A stretch of 64,000 nucleotides of DNA from Setophaga petechia (GCA_024362935.1 JANCRA010000001.1:61346930-61410929), one strand, 5' to 3'. Shown: positions 21,871 to 36,100, counted from the first letter of the stretch. Program-made: numbers and translations. Notes: generated by a model from the sequence alone, not told the origin.

Positions 21871-24800
21871 CCTCAGTATCACTTGATACTCCTATCCTTG
21901 GGCTATGAGAAAATGTGGTTATTTGCTCCTTAGTAACCTTTCCCATGCCACCCAGGATTTTGCAGTCTTCTGTCCTGTCCTCTTCACAGCCTGGCTTTCC
22001 TCAGCCCTAAGGAGGCCAGGTTAAGCAGCTGGGGTTTGTGTAAGAGCCATTCCCCATCTCTGAGTATCCCTGTTCCTGCTGCAGTGGGAAATGAGGAAGG
22101 GAATATCAGAAGTGCTCAGAGTTTCAAAGGGGAGGCACAGAGGTGTTTTAGATGGGTATAAGCCCATGAACTCAGGTTTTGGGTTTTTTTCAGTCAGGGT
22201 TAGAAACTTGGCAATCTCAGCCTTGAACTGGCTAATTCTAAATGAACTAGCCCAAAGACAGGAAGCAATTCAGCAACTTTAAGCAGCACTTTGCAAGTGC
22301 TAATTAACTTAGCTTAAATTTTTTAAGAAACAGTATGAGCTAAGTAAAACAAACATGTTTCATGCACATTCTTCTGGCCATCTTTTCTCCTAGTTTCCAC
22401 TCTCTCAGAAAGCTGTCATAAAAGGCTCCCTCCCTGGAGTCGTGCCCTGTTTTAGCTTCACTCATTTTTCCTCCTCTAGACTACAACACACAGAGAAACA
22501 ACTTCTGCAATTCCTCTTCTCTAGCTCTCATGCACCTGGCTGCTGCCCAATAGTTTTATAGCAAGGAAAACCCCCACTTAACTCTTTTCTAAGCTTCCAA
22601 CTTCCAGGTTTTTTTCCCATTTTCCTCTGTCCTGCAGTTGTTTTCAGATCTTGAAAATGAGTAATATCATGGGAGAAGGAAAATAAAATTGAAGGTAGGA
22701 AGGAGAGGTATTTATATAGTCAAAGATATCAGGCAATTATTTCTATGACCTCCACACATCAAAAAATAACTGAAAAAATTCAAGGTCTACATCCTATGGA
22801 GACATTCTGAAGAACACAAATCACTCCCAGGGTAGTGTGGAAAAATGGGTATTGTGCCTGAAACAAGGTAATGAGGTCAATACTGCCCCTTCCTAGGGTC
22901 AGAATTCAGGACTAGAAAAATTATCCTTATCTATCAGGAGTCAAGATTTCCCCTAACCATGTAGCAGAGGCCATAAAATAGCTTCTCAGATTGCACCCCT
23001 AATATAGAACTGATATTAAAGGAAGAATAAATTTCACAGTCAAATTTTCCAGTCAACATTTCATGGCACAAAGAAAAGGAAGACTGAAGTGCAAAGTGCA
23101 CAAATCTCCATCAGACATATTCTGAAGGCACGGATTCTACCAGACCAGTAGCTGTAAAATGCTAGTAAAAAGCATGTAATTGGTTTATAACTTTGTGACC
23201 TTAAAACCCACTTCTGAATAGGTTTCTGAAATGGTCATCTCATTTCATTAGTGAGGAAATTATTCAGCTGTCTCTCCTCTCCACAGTTCTTAAATTCACC
23301 CTGCAGTGCTCCACATGAAGACACACACACAGCTGAAATAAACACTGGGCATGTTTTTGAGCTCCTCCACAGCGAGTAACTGGACAAAAGCAAACCCTGA
23401 CTCTGTTCATACACTGGAATTCTCTGTTAGAGGCCCTAAAGATGCATTAGCAGCTCTCTCATGTGTTTCTTGCCCTTCCACATGCAGCCAGTGAGAAGTG
23501 GGCATGTTCCATATTGCATTAGCTATAAGCTATACATACTGGGCACTGAAGAGGATGACCAGAAATCTTGCAGGATTTAATTTACAATCTTGCATGTTGT
23601 AAGGCCCTCAGGACAGGAAACCCTCATGGTTTTATGTATCTATAAAACAACATGCATACCTATGACACTGTATAAATAACAGATTGGATTAAAAACATCT
23701 GTAGTCACTCTGGCTGATCTATTGTCTTTCTGCCTGCTGTCTCTTCATAATTTCTGAAGGCAGACAAGCCATTTCACACAACAGGAATGCTGGTGGTGCT
23801 GATGCAGCTACATATAAATCTGTAGCAACATGTTGGTAAGAGACCCAATGAATAGAGAAATTAAAAAATAATAACAATCTGTCCTTCAGACAGGACCTCC
23901 TGACAGATTTCCACTTGATTTTTGTTTACTTTTGGCCATGAAAATATAGGAAACACGGATAACTCAAACAAAACAGTTTCCAAAATGTGGGAGGAGGTGG
24001 TAAGGACAACATTTCTTTGATTCAGAGCTGAGACTGTTGTGATACTCTTTTCTCTGCCTGCCCAGAAGTGTCAACAAGGATTCATGTATTGTAAACTGCT
24101 TCTGTGAAAGCAAAAAGAATGTATGTCCACAACATGGTGATAGTCACAGAAGATATAAAGAGATTCACACACTGTGCAACTATTGAGTTCAGAAATAACA
24201 CAAAAAAGGGAGGCAGACTGTTATTGATACCAAGCAGGGAAGGGAACAACTACATTTCCAAGAGAGAGGCAAAGAGGAATCCTAAATTTAGAACAAAATT
24301 CAGAACTGAAGCCAAGATACTGTCACCACCAGAGCTGCGTGAACATCTCACAGAAAATCCTTCAACAGTTTTAAACTCAGCTCACTTAGGTTTAGAAGAG
24401 GGGGGAGGACAAAAATCAATTCCCTTCACGTGAATCATCTCTGTGCCCTTCAAATCACCATGTAGAAATTAAAAATGAAACACCTCTCTCCCTGCCCAGC
24501 TCTATGATTTTCTAAATTGATTACAAGCCTTTCCCTTTGACTCCCTAGTCCAACTTCTGGCAGCTGGTCACACGGTAGGTCTGCTGAATCCAGTGAGTCT
24601 GCTCTGGTTTTGCACTACGCCTCAGGCTGCTCTCATCAAAGACAAGCATTAATTAAATTCACTCCATCTAATAAGAAACTCCCCTTTTGCAGTGAGGAAT
24701 TAAGAACAGTTTGAAAGACAGAGGAAAATGTCATAAGTGTGAAACTGTATGACAGATGTTTTCCTCAAAAATGAGATGATCCAAAGATATTCAGTCTGAT

Positions 24801-27029
24801 CATTTCACATGCAAGTGCTTCCCTCCACCTTTCCATGTTATTCTCCCAGATTTATCCACATTTTATCTCATCTATTTTCCTCTGTCCTAGCAGCAAATTA
24901 GTGATTTACTGATGACACTTCTACAGTTTTACATGGTGTTTCCTATTTGACTTGCACCACTAATTTTCAAAAGCCTAACAAGAAAAAAGTGTTATGGGGC
25001 AGAACAATTCTCCCCTTACTCTTCTGGGAAAAGAGAATTGGACATACATGTACAGATGTATGAAGGAGTACATAGAGAATGCGCTTAGTTTCCAAATTTA
25101 GAGTATGTGAAGCCTTTACAGTGATAAAGGTTTTTTGTCTCTCATGCCACAAGTCTGGATACCAGAGACTTTTGCTCTGCAAAGACAACGGGATGCTCAG
25201 TTTGCTCAGGACATTCACTTAATAAACATCATCCATAAAAACTGAGATTGTCTAAAACTGAAATTAGAGTGTGATCAAACTGTACTCCTGCCTGCTACAC
25301 AACCAGAGGGTGCCAGGCCAGCTTGCTGGCAAGGGCTTAGCAGGTGAAAGGCACATCTGTTGCAGCTGGCAGCATTTTATATGCTGCTGCTGCATGACTG
25401 CAGGTATACTTAAACCCTTCTTCCTCAACCTCCTCCCTGTGCTCAGGAAGGGACTGACAAGAAAATAAGTCAGAAGCTTAGCTAGTTTATTGCTTACTAT
25501 AAGGGATTTTTATTAAAACACATGAACTGCAACAATAAAGCACCATGGTGAGTAAGGACAGAATCAGGTTACTACCTGCACCAGCAAAAACAAGAGAGGC
25601 TCTGACACCTTCCTGCTGCTACGGAAGCAATTGGAAAAGGAAGGCACTAATGAAGGCAATTGAGTAGCTTTGAAAACATCAAAATCCAGGAGAATCCTAA
25701 ATTCTAATCCCTCAGCACAATACAACCTTCCCTGCTACACACCATGCTCCAGCATTTACTAAAATCAGATTGTGCTTTTTAAAGGTGGTCCACATTTGGG
25801 AGCATTATTTATTTGGAAGAACTGCAGACCATTAACTTTGAGCATACTAATCTCTATGGATCCATCCTAGATGTGCTGTTGGTTTACCTATATAACTTTT
25901 TGTTTCTTTTTCAAGCTCTAGAGGAACAAAAGCTCACAATTTGGAATTAAATTCTCAAGGATGCCAGAAACAGCTCACAAGAACAGTTCATCTGTTTCAC
26001 AACAAAACCTTATTTATAAAACACTCAAGTATCTCTTTGGAAATCAGGAATTTAAACAAATAGATTTTTAATTGTACCTTTTTTAGGGCTTTAAGATTAA
26101 TTTCAACAAGGACTACCAGCATGTGCTCATTCACCCATTCAGACCGATAGGTAAGAGAGAAGGTTTGGATACATTCTCTAGCATTCAGAAGCCTTTTGTC
26201 ATTGTATGACAATAAAAGTCTTCACAACTTCTTCTGAACACACTAAGAAGACGAGAAGCAGCTGTGAAGTTCTTGGCCAAAGTCAGAAACAGTTCCTACT
26301 AGACTTGGATAGTGGTAGGGAAAACAAAATGGAACACCACCCCATATACACACACACGCCACCTCAGCAAAGCCATTTGCTGCCAAAAGATAAAGAAAAA
26401 TAAAACTATTACACAAAATCGAGTCTTTTTTTCTCAGAAAACTAGTTAGGAGACAAGAGAGAAAGCAGAAAGGGTATGGGACACGTATAGGAGTTTTGGG
26501 CATTCATTTTGACTTTCCCTTACCCTCTACAAGAGTGATTTTTGGTTTTGCTAATATGAGCAACTGCTGAAGAAAAACATTAATTGAGCATCAGCCTTTC
26601 CCCTTCCTGTAAGAGCAGTTAAAAGTTTTTTTGTTATCTTTCTATTCTGAAGGCAATGAACTCTGAAAATCCTCTCTTAAATCAGACTTTTCAGCTAGGA
26701 CTTCTCACCACTTGCCTACAGTAATTTTCCAAATAAGAGGAGGAGGGAGAAAAATCAGAATTTTATATACTCTTTCAAAACTCTCTTCCTTATCCTTCCC
26801 CTAATACTCATTCAAAAAGATCTTCTCAACCAGCTTTTCAAATGACTCAGACCAGTTAACAACACACAGTTAGCTATTCACCCATTCACTGCTACTGTAC
26901 CTACAGTCACTCAAAACAACTGAAAAATCTGACTCCCTGTGCCTTTTGCCTTTGAAGCTCTTGATAAGGAGCCCTTTTCAATACACAAAGGACTTGAGGT
27001 ATGGAATTCTAGCTAAATCACTTCCCTTT
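21871..27029. other. Non-coding DNA, no gene seen
   Basis: The longest frame (24104-24433, plus, 109 codons) is basic and without recognisable motifs. Others are shorter and overlap on opposite strands. Short CA runs occur near 23323 and 26348. No tRNA-like or LINE-like sequence was seen. Confidence 0.62.
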
Positions 27030-27398
27030 TGTCTTGGTTCTTAACCAAACCAGCTGTGTCCCACACTGTGGCAGATTTTTCTCTTGTTGCTACTCTTCAT
27101 GTGGCTTGAAGGGGGATCTCAGCTCTGCCTGCAGCACCTCCTGCCCCTCCCTCTGCACTGACCTTGCTGTCTGCAGAGTTGTTCCTCTCCCACATTCCTC
27201 CTCTTCTGCCCAGCTGCTGCTGCTGTTTCACAGGGTTTGCTTTTCCCTTCCTTAAATCTGTTATCCCAGAGGCACCACCACTGTCACTGGGCTCAGCCTT
27301 GGGTCCACCCTGGCTGGCATTGGTTGTTGGACATGGGCAAAGCCTCCACGAGCTTTCCATAGGTCCTTTTTAGGGCTTTGTCACACAAACCCAATACA
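27030..27398 (+). mobile_element. Dispersed songbird repeat, probably an LTR
   Basis: I recognise this block as a high-copy songbird repeat. Landmarks are ggttcttaaccaaac, cacactgtggcaga, ctcagctctgcctgcagcac, ctgcactgaccttg, ttaaatctgttatcccagag, cactgggctcagccttgg and the terminal cacaaacccaataca. It starts TGTC and ends ACA, as expected of an LTR, but I find no clear target duplication. GC is higher than in the surroundings. Open frames of 73, 69 and 87 codons cover it on both strands. Such frames are artefacts of the repeat and can be mis-annotated as proteins in bird gene sets. The family name and whether it is an LTR or an internal ERV piece are unresolved. Confidence 0.68.
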
Positions 27399-30300
27399 CT
27401 TGGCATGTATCTTCTGCTTGCATTATTAATACAGAAATTTTATCCAGTGAAAGGTTTCTGCCTTTTTCTAGAACAGCAAAAGGTTGTTGCATAAGCAGAG
27501 AAAACAACCCAAAAATTATCACAAGGATATTTCATTTCTCTCGAGGTACATAGTGATCCCCATTCTGCACTGGTAAAGTTTAAACATACCAAATACTAAA
27601 AACAAAAAGTATAGAAAACTCTAAGACATTCTCACTATTAGCAATAAATGATTAAAAACATCTGCATGTGAGGATGCATGGCAGGAAACACAAGGAGTCA
27701 TACAAACAATGCTCTGTGATTTATCCTAATACTGGGAATTGTAAGATGAAGGCTTTTAATCAAGTGGTCTTCAGCTACAGCCCTGCTGCTTGGGAAGCAA
27801 ACACATGCAGGAATGGTTTTTATAAAGGCATGATACAGCATGTGCCATAAGATGAGCCTTCATTTTGCAACAAAATAAGTTGACATTCATCACAGCTAGA
27901 TCCATGTAAAGTTACAAAGATTTTCATGATTTCAGTCCTGCTTGCAATGGTACTTCCTTTCTTACATTTCTGTGTTTAAATTTAAGTACCAATTTCCAGA
28001 ACACAGAGAAAGGCAGACACCAAAAGGATTTCCCAGGGAATAATTCCTGCAGAAGGAGCATAATAAGCTCTTTGAGATAGAAATCTGTCTTTATTTTCAT
28101 GTGCTATATAGCACAAAGCCACCAGCTATAAATCCTAAGAGAGGAAAAGAAGAAAACATAGCAGTTGATTCCATCTCAGTTTTCCTGAAAGAAAAGAATC
28201 ACTGGATACAGAGTGGCAACCCTTGAGGGAGACATTACTACTAAAAAGCAGTGACAGAGGAAGAAGAAAAGCTTGATGCCACCCAGCTCCTTCACATTTC
28301 AGAGTGAAGGAGGCTGTGACTGCTCAGCTGCAATTTGGACACAGAGCAGAGTCTGGTGGGCTGGAACCAAGCGACAATCACTGGGATCCTTAATGACAAG
28401 CTGCCACATAAAACAGGACAATGCAAACTGATGAATCACACAGACTAACGAGGAGGTGCTGAAGATGAGCAGCCCAACCCCAAGCATGAGAAATAATTGG
28501 CAAGATGAAAGGATATTCCCATGTACTGTGCATATGGGAAGGAGATGTGAGTACAACTGCCTGGCTTTACAGCTTCCTAGTGGAAACACAACACCCTGAT
28601 AAGCAGGGCTGGGAAACTCTCTGTGACATGTTGTTTAACTGCTCTTTCAAGTCCAAATTCTGCAGCTTCCAGATTCCAAAGCAGTTTCAAGGAAAGAAGA
28701 TGCTCTGACTGCAGTGAACTCTTTCCCATTGACATTCGGATCACAGGTTCTCAGGATTTCTAAGCATATTCCTTTTTGTTGAATACAGTACCACAAAAAC
28801 CCAGAGGCATTTTGAAGAACTTCCTTTCGTTCATCCAACTGTAATCTCTAAACAAGTCCCTGTTCAGCAGTTTAAGCATCCTAGATGTGCTCTGCACATT
28901 ATCAGGCCAGATACACTGTCAATATTAGATGAGCCCAGTGCAAGCCTTTCACTGACCAAGCTATTTTTGCCCAAAAAATAAAATTAAAAAACAAATTGCC
29001 ATGTTTTATAATAGTGTCCCAAATTCCTATCTATCCAAACCATTATCCCCAGTGCCAATCACAGTTTTACACCTCAGGACCACCACATCCTTTAGCTGCA
29101 GTTAAGGTTACTCACATTGTGTGCTCTGCACAGTAACAAATTATGAAGGCAACACTCTGCAGTCTCTTCCACCTGAGAAGGTGTCTGTACCTTACATGAC
29201 AAACCAGGATTACATGATGCACCACCACTAGATTTCTTTGCCTAAATGTTTAGGAATCTCAGCTAAATTTACTGCTACACTCTAACCAATTTGTACAACA
29301 GTAAAGCTGTCTTTTTAACTATAGGGTGCAGATTCAATAACAAACAGGAATTAGTATTTTAAATAACAGAAAACTGATTAATCAACCTCTGCAGATGCTA
29401 CTCAGACCAGAATATCCATGTAGGTCAAGACTGCTATTTTTGTTTGTTGAAGAAAAAGGAGAAAGACTGGCACATTTGCACTGTCCCTTCACCAGCCAGC
29501 TAGCACTTGCCTAGAACTGTGACATCCTACATTCATTTTGTCAGGAAACACCACTTCTGGATGCTGGTGTTTCTGGGTATAGTCACTGGAGACGGTGAAA
29601 ATTAATAGTTTGGAAGACTCTGGGTAGAGACTCATGTCCACACCAGAGCTCTCCCTTTGTTTTATGAACAAGTGGATTCTCAACATGGGTTATTTACTGA
29701 AAGAGTTTTAAAGCTCCAAATGGTGGAACTGTCTTGGTTTATGTGCTGTGTTGAAGAAAGTCAGGCTTGGCACATGTTTCTCATTAACTGTGCTAAAGCA
29801 GCTCAGTTTCCCTAGAAATTCCCAGATTCTCTTTTGCAATAGGGTAATCTAGAAAGCCCCTAATTTTAGCTCTTGAGCCTGAAAGAGTGGCACATACATA
29901 AGTAGTGCTGAGTGAATGCTGCTGAAATGTCTATGATTGTGTGGAATGCTAAAGAAAGTGGGCTTTCTTGGCATGTACAACATCATTAAAATCTTCCAAA
30001 TAATGTCTAGAAGCAAGGAAGCCTTATAGGTATTTCTGTAATGCATTTCACATATGAAGCTCTCACACTGCCACCTCACACATCTGTCAGTGCAGCCAGG
30101 TGACAGTGTGAGATCCAGGACCCCAGTCACATAACCTGCTGCAAAATGGTCAGGGCTAAAAGCTGCAACCCGGTGTTTTGTCTGTGCCCAAAGTTTAGAG
30201 CAATGTTAGCACATCTGCAAGTTACCCCTGGATACCCACCATTTCTAAATTGTATTATTACTTCTGAATAGGGAGAAGTAAAATGGCCCAAAGACATGAC

Positions 30301-32612
30301 ATAGTCAGGGGAAAGCACACAACACTTTTGTTATGATGAGTGCTAGATAAACTATGTCATTTTCAGGCAGATTAAATCACTTTTGAACTGCTTGCTTGTT
30401 CTTGTTTTTTAAACACAGCTTTCAAGATGAGGTAATAGAAGGAAACCTATCAATTTAGTATATATTTTCAAGTTAATAATGTTGACATACTGTTCAAATA
30501 AACCCCCAATTTAGCACAATCTGTTTTTAGACAAGCCCTCCATTTTAACCTCCACATGGAAGGAAAACTAAGTGACTTCCTCATCTCACTTAATAGAGAA
30601 CATATGTTCAAAGATAATGCTGTGGGCTTGCTCTGAGAGGCTGCTCCTCCTCTGACAGAGAAGCTGGGAGCTCACAGAGTAACACTGATACATAAGGAGT
30701 GGACAAATTGCCATAAATCTCACTCACTTCAGAAGAAAAGACTGCTGATCCAAAAAACCCAAACACAAACAAAAGCACCCTGGCAACAGGTGAAAAAAAG
30801 GAGCTGATATAGCCACTGGAAGGATCAGAACTAAAAGCCACCTCAACCCTAATTTTTTGGAGGAGTTTGAGGGGTACTATTTAAGACACAGAGCACAAGA
30901 AGAAGGTCTGGAATAAAACTGTTTTAAATCCTTGCATTACAAACTCTCTGGAACAACTTGAGATGGAAATGTCATGGTAATACCAACAGTCATGTTCAAT
31001 TATTTTATAAATATTTATCTAGCTCAGATTTACTTTGATAACATAAAGGATGCAATTGTCACTTGCTTCTCCAAGTCTCAATTTTTCAATCTACAAAAGA
31101 AAGTCAATTCCCCTACCAAGGCCATTGTACTTGATGCTGGAAAAGCCACTAATACAACTCACATTCTTTAAATCCCAGTCAATCCACTGATTACTCAGGC
31201 TGTGCCCATAAACAACCAAAGACTTTATTTGCATTTGGAGACATATCAAAGCCACCTCATTCTATTTTCCTCAATACCATGCCCTTGGTCACTAAGGTGG
31301 GGGCCAAATACAATCACTACCAATAATAGAAGAAAAACAAAGATTCATCACCAGACATAATTAACATTTCTTTGCAGATAAATCTGATCCTACAAAGCCA
31401 CTAAACTTTTCAAGTTCATCCCCACCAAATCAATGACAACACTCACTGGCCAATTTGTCAGTATGTTTTGGCACATCCCATGTTAGAGCCACTTGCCTAA
31501 AACCCAGAAAGTATAAATTGTCTTAACAGAAGGAAGGAACAAAAATACATGGGTAGAAACTGGCCACATGAGAAACCTGAAGGTTACATTCTCTGTTCAT
31601 TCTGTGCAAATCCTCATTCAGCTCACAGAAACACATTCAGGAGATGTAGTTTAGGTCAGAGGAATGCTACCCTGGAGGACACAGTTAACACAGCCTAGAT
31701 CTTCCCCTCAAAGTCACCACTTCGAGCCAACCTTATCAGTTCAGGATCAGCTTTGTACCTCCAGGTGCAGCCAGATATCCCAAAGCCTGAACACCTGGAC
31801 CAAGTAAGGGTAAGCAGACCACAACAGCGTCATGGGCTGAACAATGTAACACTCACTTCCACATTCAGAAGGACAAAAAAAAAAAAAAGAAAAAAACCCA
31901 AAGCAAACAAACATACCACAAACAAAAGACTGTTCACAAAGATTTTGCAAATAAGCCTTTAAGGGTGAAAAATGAAGCTATCCTTACACCTTGGAATTCC
32001 TGGGAAGAAATATGTTCAATAACTCAGTAACTTAGACGTTCATATATGTCCAAAACCTTTCTTGGCCCAAGATCTGAACTCCAAGCCACTGGCTGTCTGT
32101 TGCTGCTGTGGTTGTGTATGCCCTAAATATTTATCAAGACATAAAGAACAAATTTTGATCTTTAGGGAACCCTCAGCATTGATGTCTCAAGAAATGCATT
32201 AACTTTACAGACCTGAGTCAGAGCCAGAACTTCCTACAGTATTTATACACAATCCCTTGTTTGTGCATAGCACCAAGTACAGACTTGGTGCTCACTGCAG
32301 ATCATGTCAAAGGGGAAAGCTTAACCTTATTATGCCAACCCCTGGCACAGCAGGAACAAAAGCTGTCGTGTGTTTGAAATGTGCATGCTCAGACCAATTC
32401 TTCAGCCACATAAATTTTGATGCTTCAAGTACCAGCATATGACAGACACGCAATGCTGAGCTTCCTCTGCATGCAACACAGGTTTGGACATGAAGCAGGT
32501 GGAATACTTCATTCTGCATTCCTGGCTAAACTTTGGATACAAGTTTCTGAAAGGTGACAACCTCAAATGTAGACATTGGATCATGGAAATGAAAGCTTCA
32601 TGAAGAACAGTT
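27399..32612. other. Non-coding DNA, no gene seen
   Basis: All open frames are under 100 codons and unrecognised. A 14-base A run lies at 31875-31888. A short perfect hairpin lies at 32269-32292. Nothing else was resolved. Confidence 0.62.
32269..32292. repeat. Short perfect hairpin
   Basis: Arms agcaccaagt and acttggtgct are perfect 10-base reverse complements around a 4-base acag loop. The stem is far shorter than a microRNA precursor stem, and I assign no function. Confidence 0.85.
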
Positions 32613-32672
32613 CACCAAAAAAACCCCAAACAAAACAAAAAACACCCACCAAACAAACAAAAAACCAGCAAA
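32613..32672 (+). repeat. A/C-rich low-complexity tract
   Basis: A caaa-type low-complexity run just 5' of the solo LTR at 32755. It belongs to the spurious open frame at 32576-33124, which starts before it and runs on through the LTR. Confidence 0.85.
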
Positions 32673-32754
32673 TCTTCATCTGTATATTCCAAAAGACATT
32701 TGTGGTTTTTTTAAGCCTTGCAATATTTTTATGTCACACCACACTTTTTCATGG

Positions 32755-33154
32755 TGTCATAATTTCAGCCAGGGCAGGGTTAATTTTTGCAGAAGGCAGG
32801 AAACAGAGGACATTCTGCAGGACCTCACATCATTGTTGGGAGCAGTGGAAAAAAAGTCTCTTCAGGAAGAAGCGGCTCCATCCAGTTGAGAAAACGTGGC
32901 AGAGGGAGCCATTCAGTATTTCTGTTATCAGGGAGGTGTCCCCATGGGAAACATTTCTTTTCTTACACCTTTTGTTATTATTATTGTTGTTGTTGTTACT
33001 GGTCATTTCTTATCTCATTGCTGTTTCCAGTAAATTATTCTTATCCCAGCCCATGATCTTTGCCTTTTATGCCTCCAACTGGAGGATGGGGAGAGCAGCT
33101 GTGTGGTTTTTGTGGGAGGACTAAATTGGAGAATACCATTCCTAAACCATGACA
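32755..33154 (+). mobile_element. Solo LTR of the older family
   Basis: This 400-bp element starts tgtcataatttcagcc and ends cctaaaccatgaca. The termini are imperfect inverted repeats of each other (TGTCAT...ATGACA). The 3' two-fifths match the outer LTR at 16628-17331, which is followed by a primer binding site; that fixes the orientation as plus. A (tta)n(ttg)n simple run sits at about 32980-33000. Flanking pentamers catgg (32750-32754) and catga (33155-33159) match at 4 of 5 positions, a plausible decayed target duplication. No primer site or internal sequence follows, so it is a solo LTR. The 182-codon open frame crossing it is not a gene. Confidence 0.85.
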
Positions 33155-36100
33155 CATGAGATGTGTATTACAAAATAATTTTAAATGTAAGGTGTTTTAG
33201 TCTGCCTTATTGCTTGGAAATCCTGGCAGATCAGTGTACAATGAGTTGCCTGGGCTTAAAAACAAAACTTGGAATATCAGGGTGAAGAGGAGATTAACTC
33301 TAGCATGAGAACATATGCAGGAGGAGTTATTGAAGAAAGAATCTATAAGCTCCAGCTGGTTTGTCACAGATGTTTCTTCAAAAATACAAAATTATCCACC
33401 TTTAAGCCACAGACCAGAGCTCAACAAACATGAAACCTTAATAAATGCAGAAGTTACAATTTTTAAATTTTTCATCATTGACACCAAAAAAAAAAAAAAG
33501 TCAGTTTGAAATGAAATTGCCATAAAGCACACCCTAGGTTTCTATAACTCAAAAGACAACTTAAAAGATTTTTTTTTAATCATTTGGTAGAGATTTTTGT
33601 TTCAGCAGAACTGTTTGAAGCCTGTCCCTATAAAATGGATCAGCCTGGCACCAGTAAATATTACTAAGCAGCGGACAAACAGAAGTTTGGAGTAAGAAAG
33701 AAACTTAGCCAGCTTCAGCTGCCCCTGTATGCACACTGAAAAACTATTTATTCTACTGCTCCAGTTCTGAAGTAGCATTTTAAAGTTTGTAGAGAATTAA
33801 GACCTGGGCACTCAACAATTGATGTTTAATAAATGAGTCCTTGTCAAAGGACTTTACCCTTGACAAAGTGAGCAAGAGAAAGCACCAAGCAAGCCATAAG
33901 CAGTGATGTGTCTGCAGAAGGCACCATCTCAGCTATCAGGAGGACTGAAAGGAATCTTGCAGTCCTTTTTATTCACAGAGAGGTTCCAGGTCACTCTTTT
34001 TGCCAGAGCCAAAGACTCCCAGGATCCAGGAATTTCCTATTCTACTTTAGACTCCTTAGCAGCTGGTCACAGACCAAATCCACCAGGCTTTTCCAGGAGG
34101 TTTCCAGTACCATGGAACTCCAGGGACTGGAAGAGTATTTTAAAGAGAGCCAAGAGAAATGATGTTTCACAAAGCATTCTTTCCACTGTCTTCTGTATGA
34201 TTGAACACAACCATAATTACTGTCTGAAGTTGAAGTAAGTCAATAAATGAGACATTAAGAATGTTTATTACTATTTATAGCAGTAGAAATTGTGACATTA
34301 AAAAAAAAAAGTCTTTGAAGAGCTGGAGTCCAATGCCTACAGATACCATCTTTTGTATCTGGTACTTTAAATGGAAATTAAGATAACCCAGAAAAGACAT
34401 GGAATTAACACACAGCTGGTAGTCAGATCTAGGGAATTTTTAATAGTGCTAGTATAATGTGAAGCAGCACATTTTCCAAATGCTGTTTGCATCTTAATAT
34501 CATAAACTTTTAGCTGACCATTATGAAATATTCAAACACATTAAAGTTTGCAATACCCTTCTAAAAGTTGATTCCCAATCATTATTAGGAATTATCCATA
34601 CAGTTAATTCCAATATTTGCCAAAAACCTTTTACCACATTTTAGTTTTAAAAACCAACATCAGGAATCAATTATAAGCTTTAGCTCAAGTGACCTTATCT
34701 CTTCTTGTTGCACAATACCAAAATGGGCCTAATTCTCCCCCCTCTCTGCACTGTCTGTTAAAGCCAAGCTGCTGGATCAGCCAGCTGCAGGCTCCTCTGA
34801 TTTAGAGATCTAGGGAAAAACTCACTTCCTTTTTGGAATGAGTCTCTCTTGCCTTTCTCATTTTAGCAGTCCCAATGTAACCACAAGGTTATTCTCCACT
34901 CTCACACTGAGATTTGGCCCTGTGACATTTTGAGTCATACTAAGTCGTCCATTTGTCTTCAACAAGATTACTTCTTGATTATCTCTTTGGAAGGCAATTG
35001 ATCAATCAATACTAGTTAATTCATTTACACAAAGGACCTGGCATCCAAATGCATGTATTCAAAATTGAATGTCACATTTACCTTCAAGTTCTTCAATATT
35101 TTTAGTAGGGAATCTACAGAAGTGACTCTCTTATTAGGTGCCAATAGCTTCATTACAAAATATTAATCACCTTTATGGCTTCTTCTTACTGGTGCCTGAA
35201 GTGAAACTGATTTGAAAGATGAACAGCAGAATTAGAAAAGACTGACTTCCTCCAGTTTTAGCTCTCACACTGGATTCTCCCATGCCCACAAAAGCTGACA
35301 GAAAAACTGACAGAAGCAATCAGGGCAATTCATACCATTGCTGCCACCTGCAGATTATCTGGTAACAGATAAGGGCTGAGCTGACACTCACATTTTCCTA
35401 ATGAGAGCACTGATAGATAGCTGAGAAGGAGAGATGGATTGTATTTTCATGAAGCTCACAGAAATCAAGTAGCTTAAAGACTGATCTCCATCATCAGCTT
35501 TGGTTGAAATTGAGTGAAAGAAATGCAATAAAGCAAGGAAAGAATGGCTTCAAAAGTTATTAGGGGAAGGACAAGCACCAAGAAAGTACACTCTCAGTCT
35601 CATTTCCTAAAGAAACTAGTCTTAAAATGTTTCGTTTATTACCATATACACACCTTTCAAAAAGGTTAGATCATTATAAAGTCATACTGCAGCATTTTTC
35701 ACATTTTATTTTTGTCAGGAGAAACTGAGAACCCTGTCAAATGAGTATGACCTAGCAGCTCAAAGAGCCTTACCAGGCCATACTCAGAAAAGACAGTGAA
35801 CTGTTGAATTCCTCAGTCTGAGGGGTTTAATTCCCCTCAATAACACTGCTCAAGACACTGCAGAAAGACTGTCCTGCAAACCCTTGCACTTTCCCCATCA
35901 GCTGACAGAAACATCACATATTACCTCTTACTTGTCATTCCAGGGGAGATTTTATTCCAGATCATCCCATCCCATACCCTGAAGCACACCACCAGTGAGT
36001 CTCCGAGAGCATTTGCGCCAAGTTTCTCCTCCATTATTTTGAAGTGTGTGACCAGACCTGCTTTAGCACATTTATGAACTGCTTGGGAAGTCTGCCATTT

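Noticed and set aside
27097..27360. Minus-strand frame of 87 codons as a gene
   Set aside because: It lies wholly within the dispersed repeat at 27030-27398, and plus-strand frames overlap it.
32269..32292. Hairpin as a microRNA precursor
   Set aside because: The stem is only 10 bp with a 4-base loop, well below the size of a Dicer substrate.
32576..33124. 182-codon open frame on the plus strand
   Set aside because: It starts in a short unique stretch, crosses an A/C-rich tract and then runs through most of the solo LTR at 32755-33154. The product contains low-complexity Leu and Lys/Gln/Thr runs.
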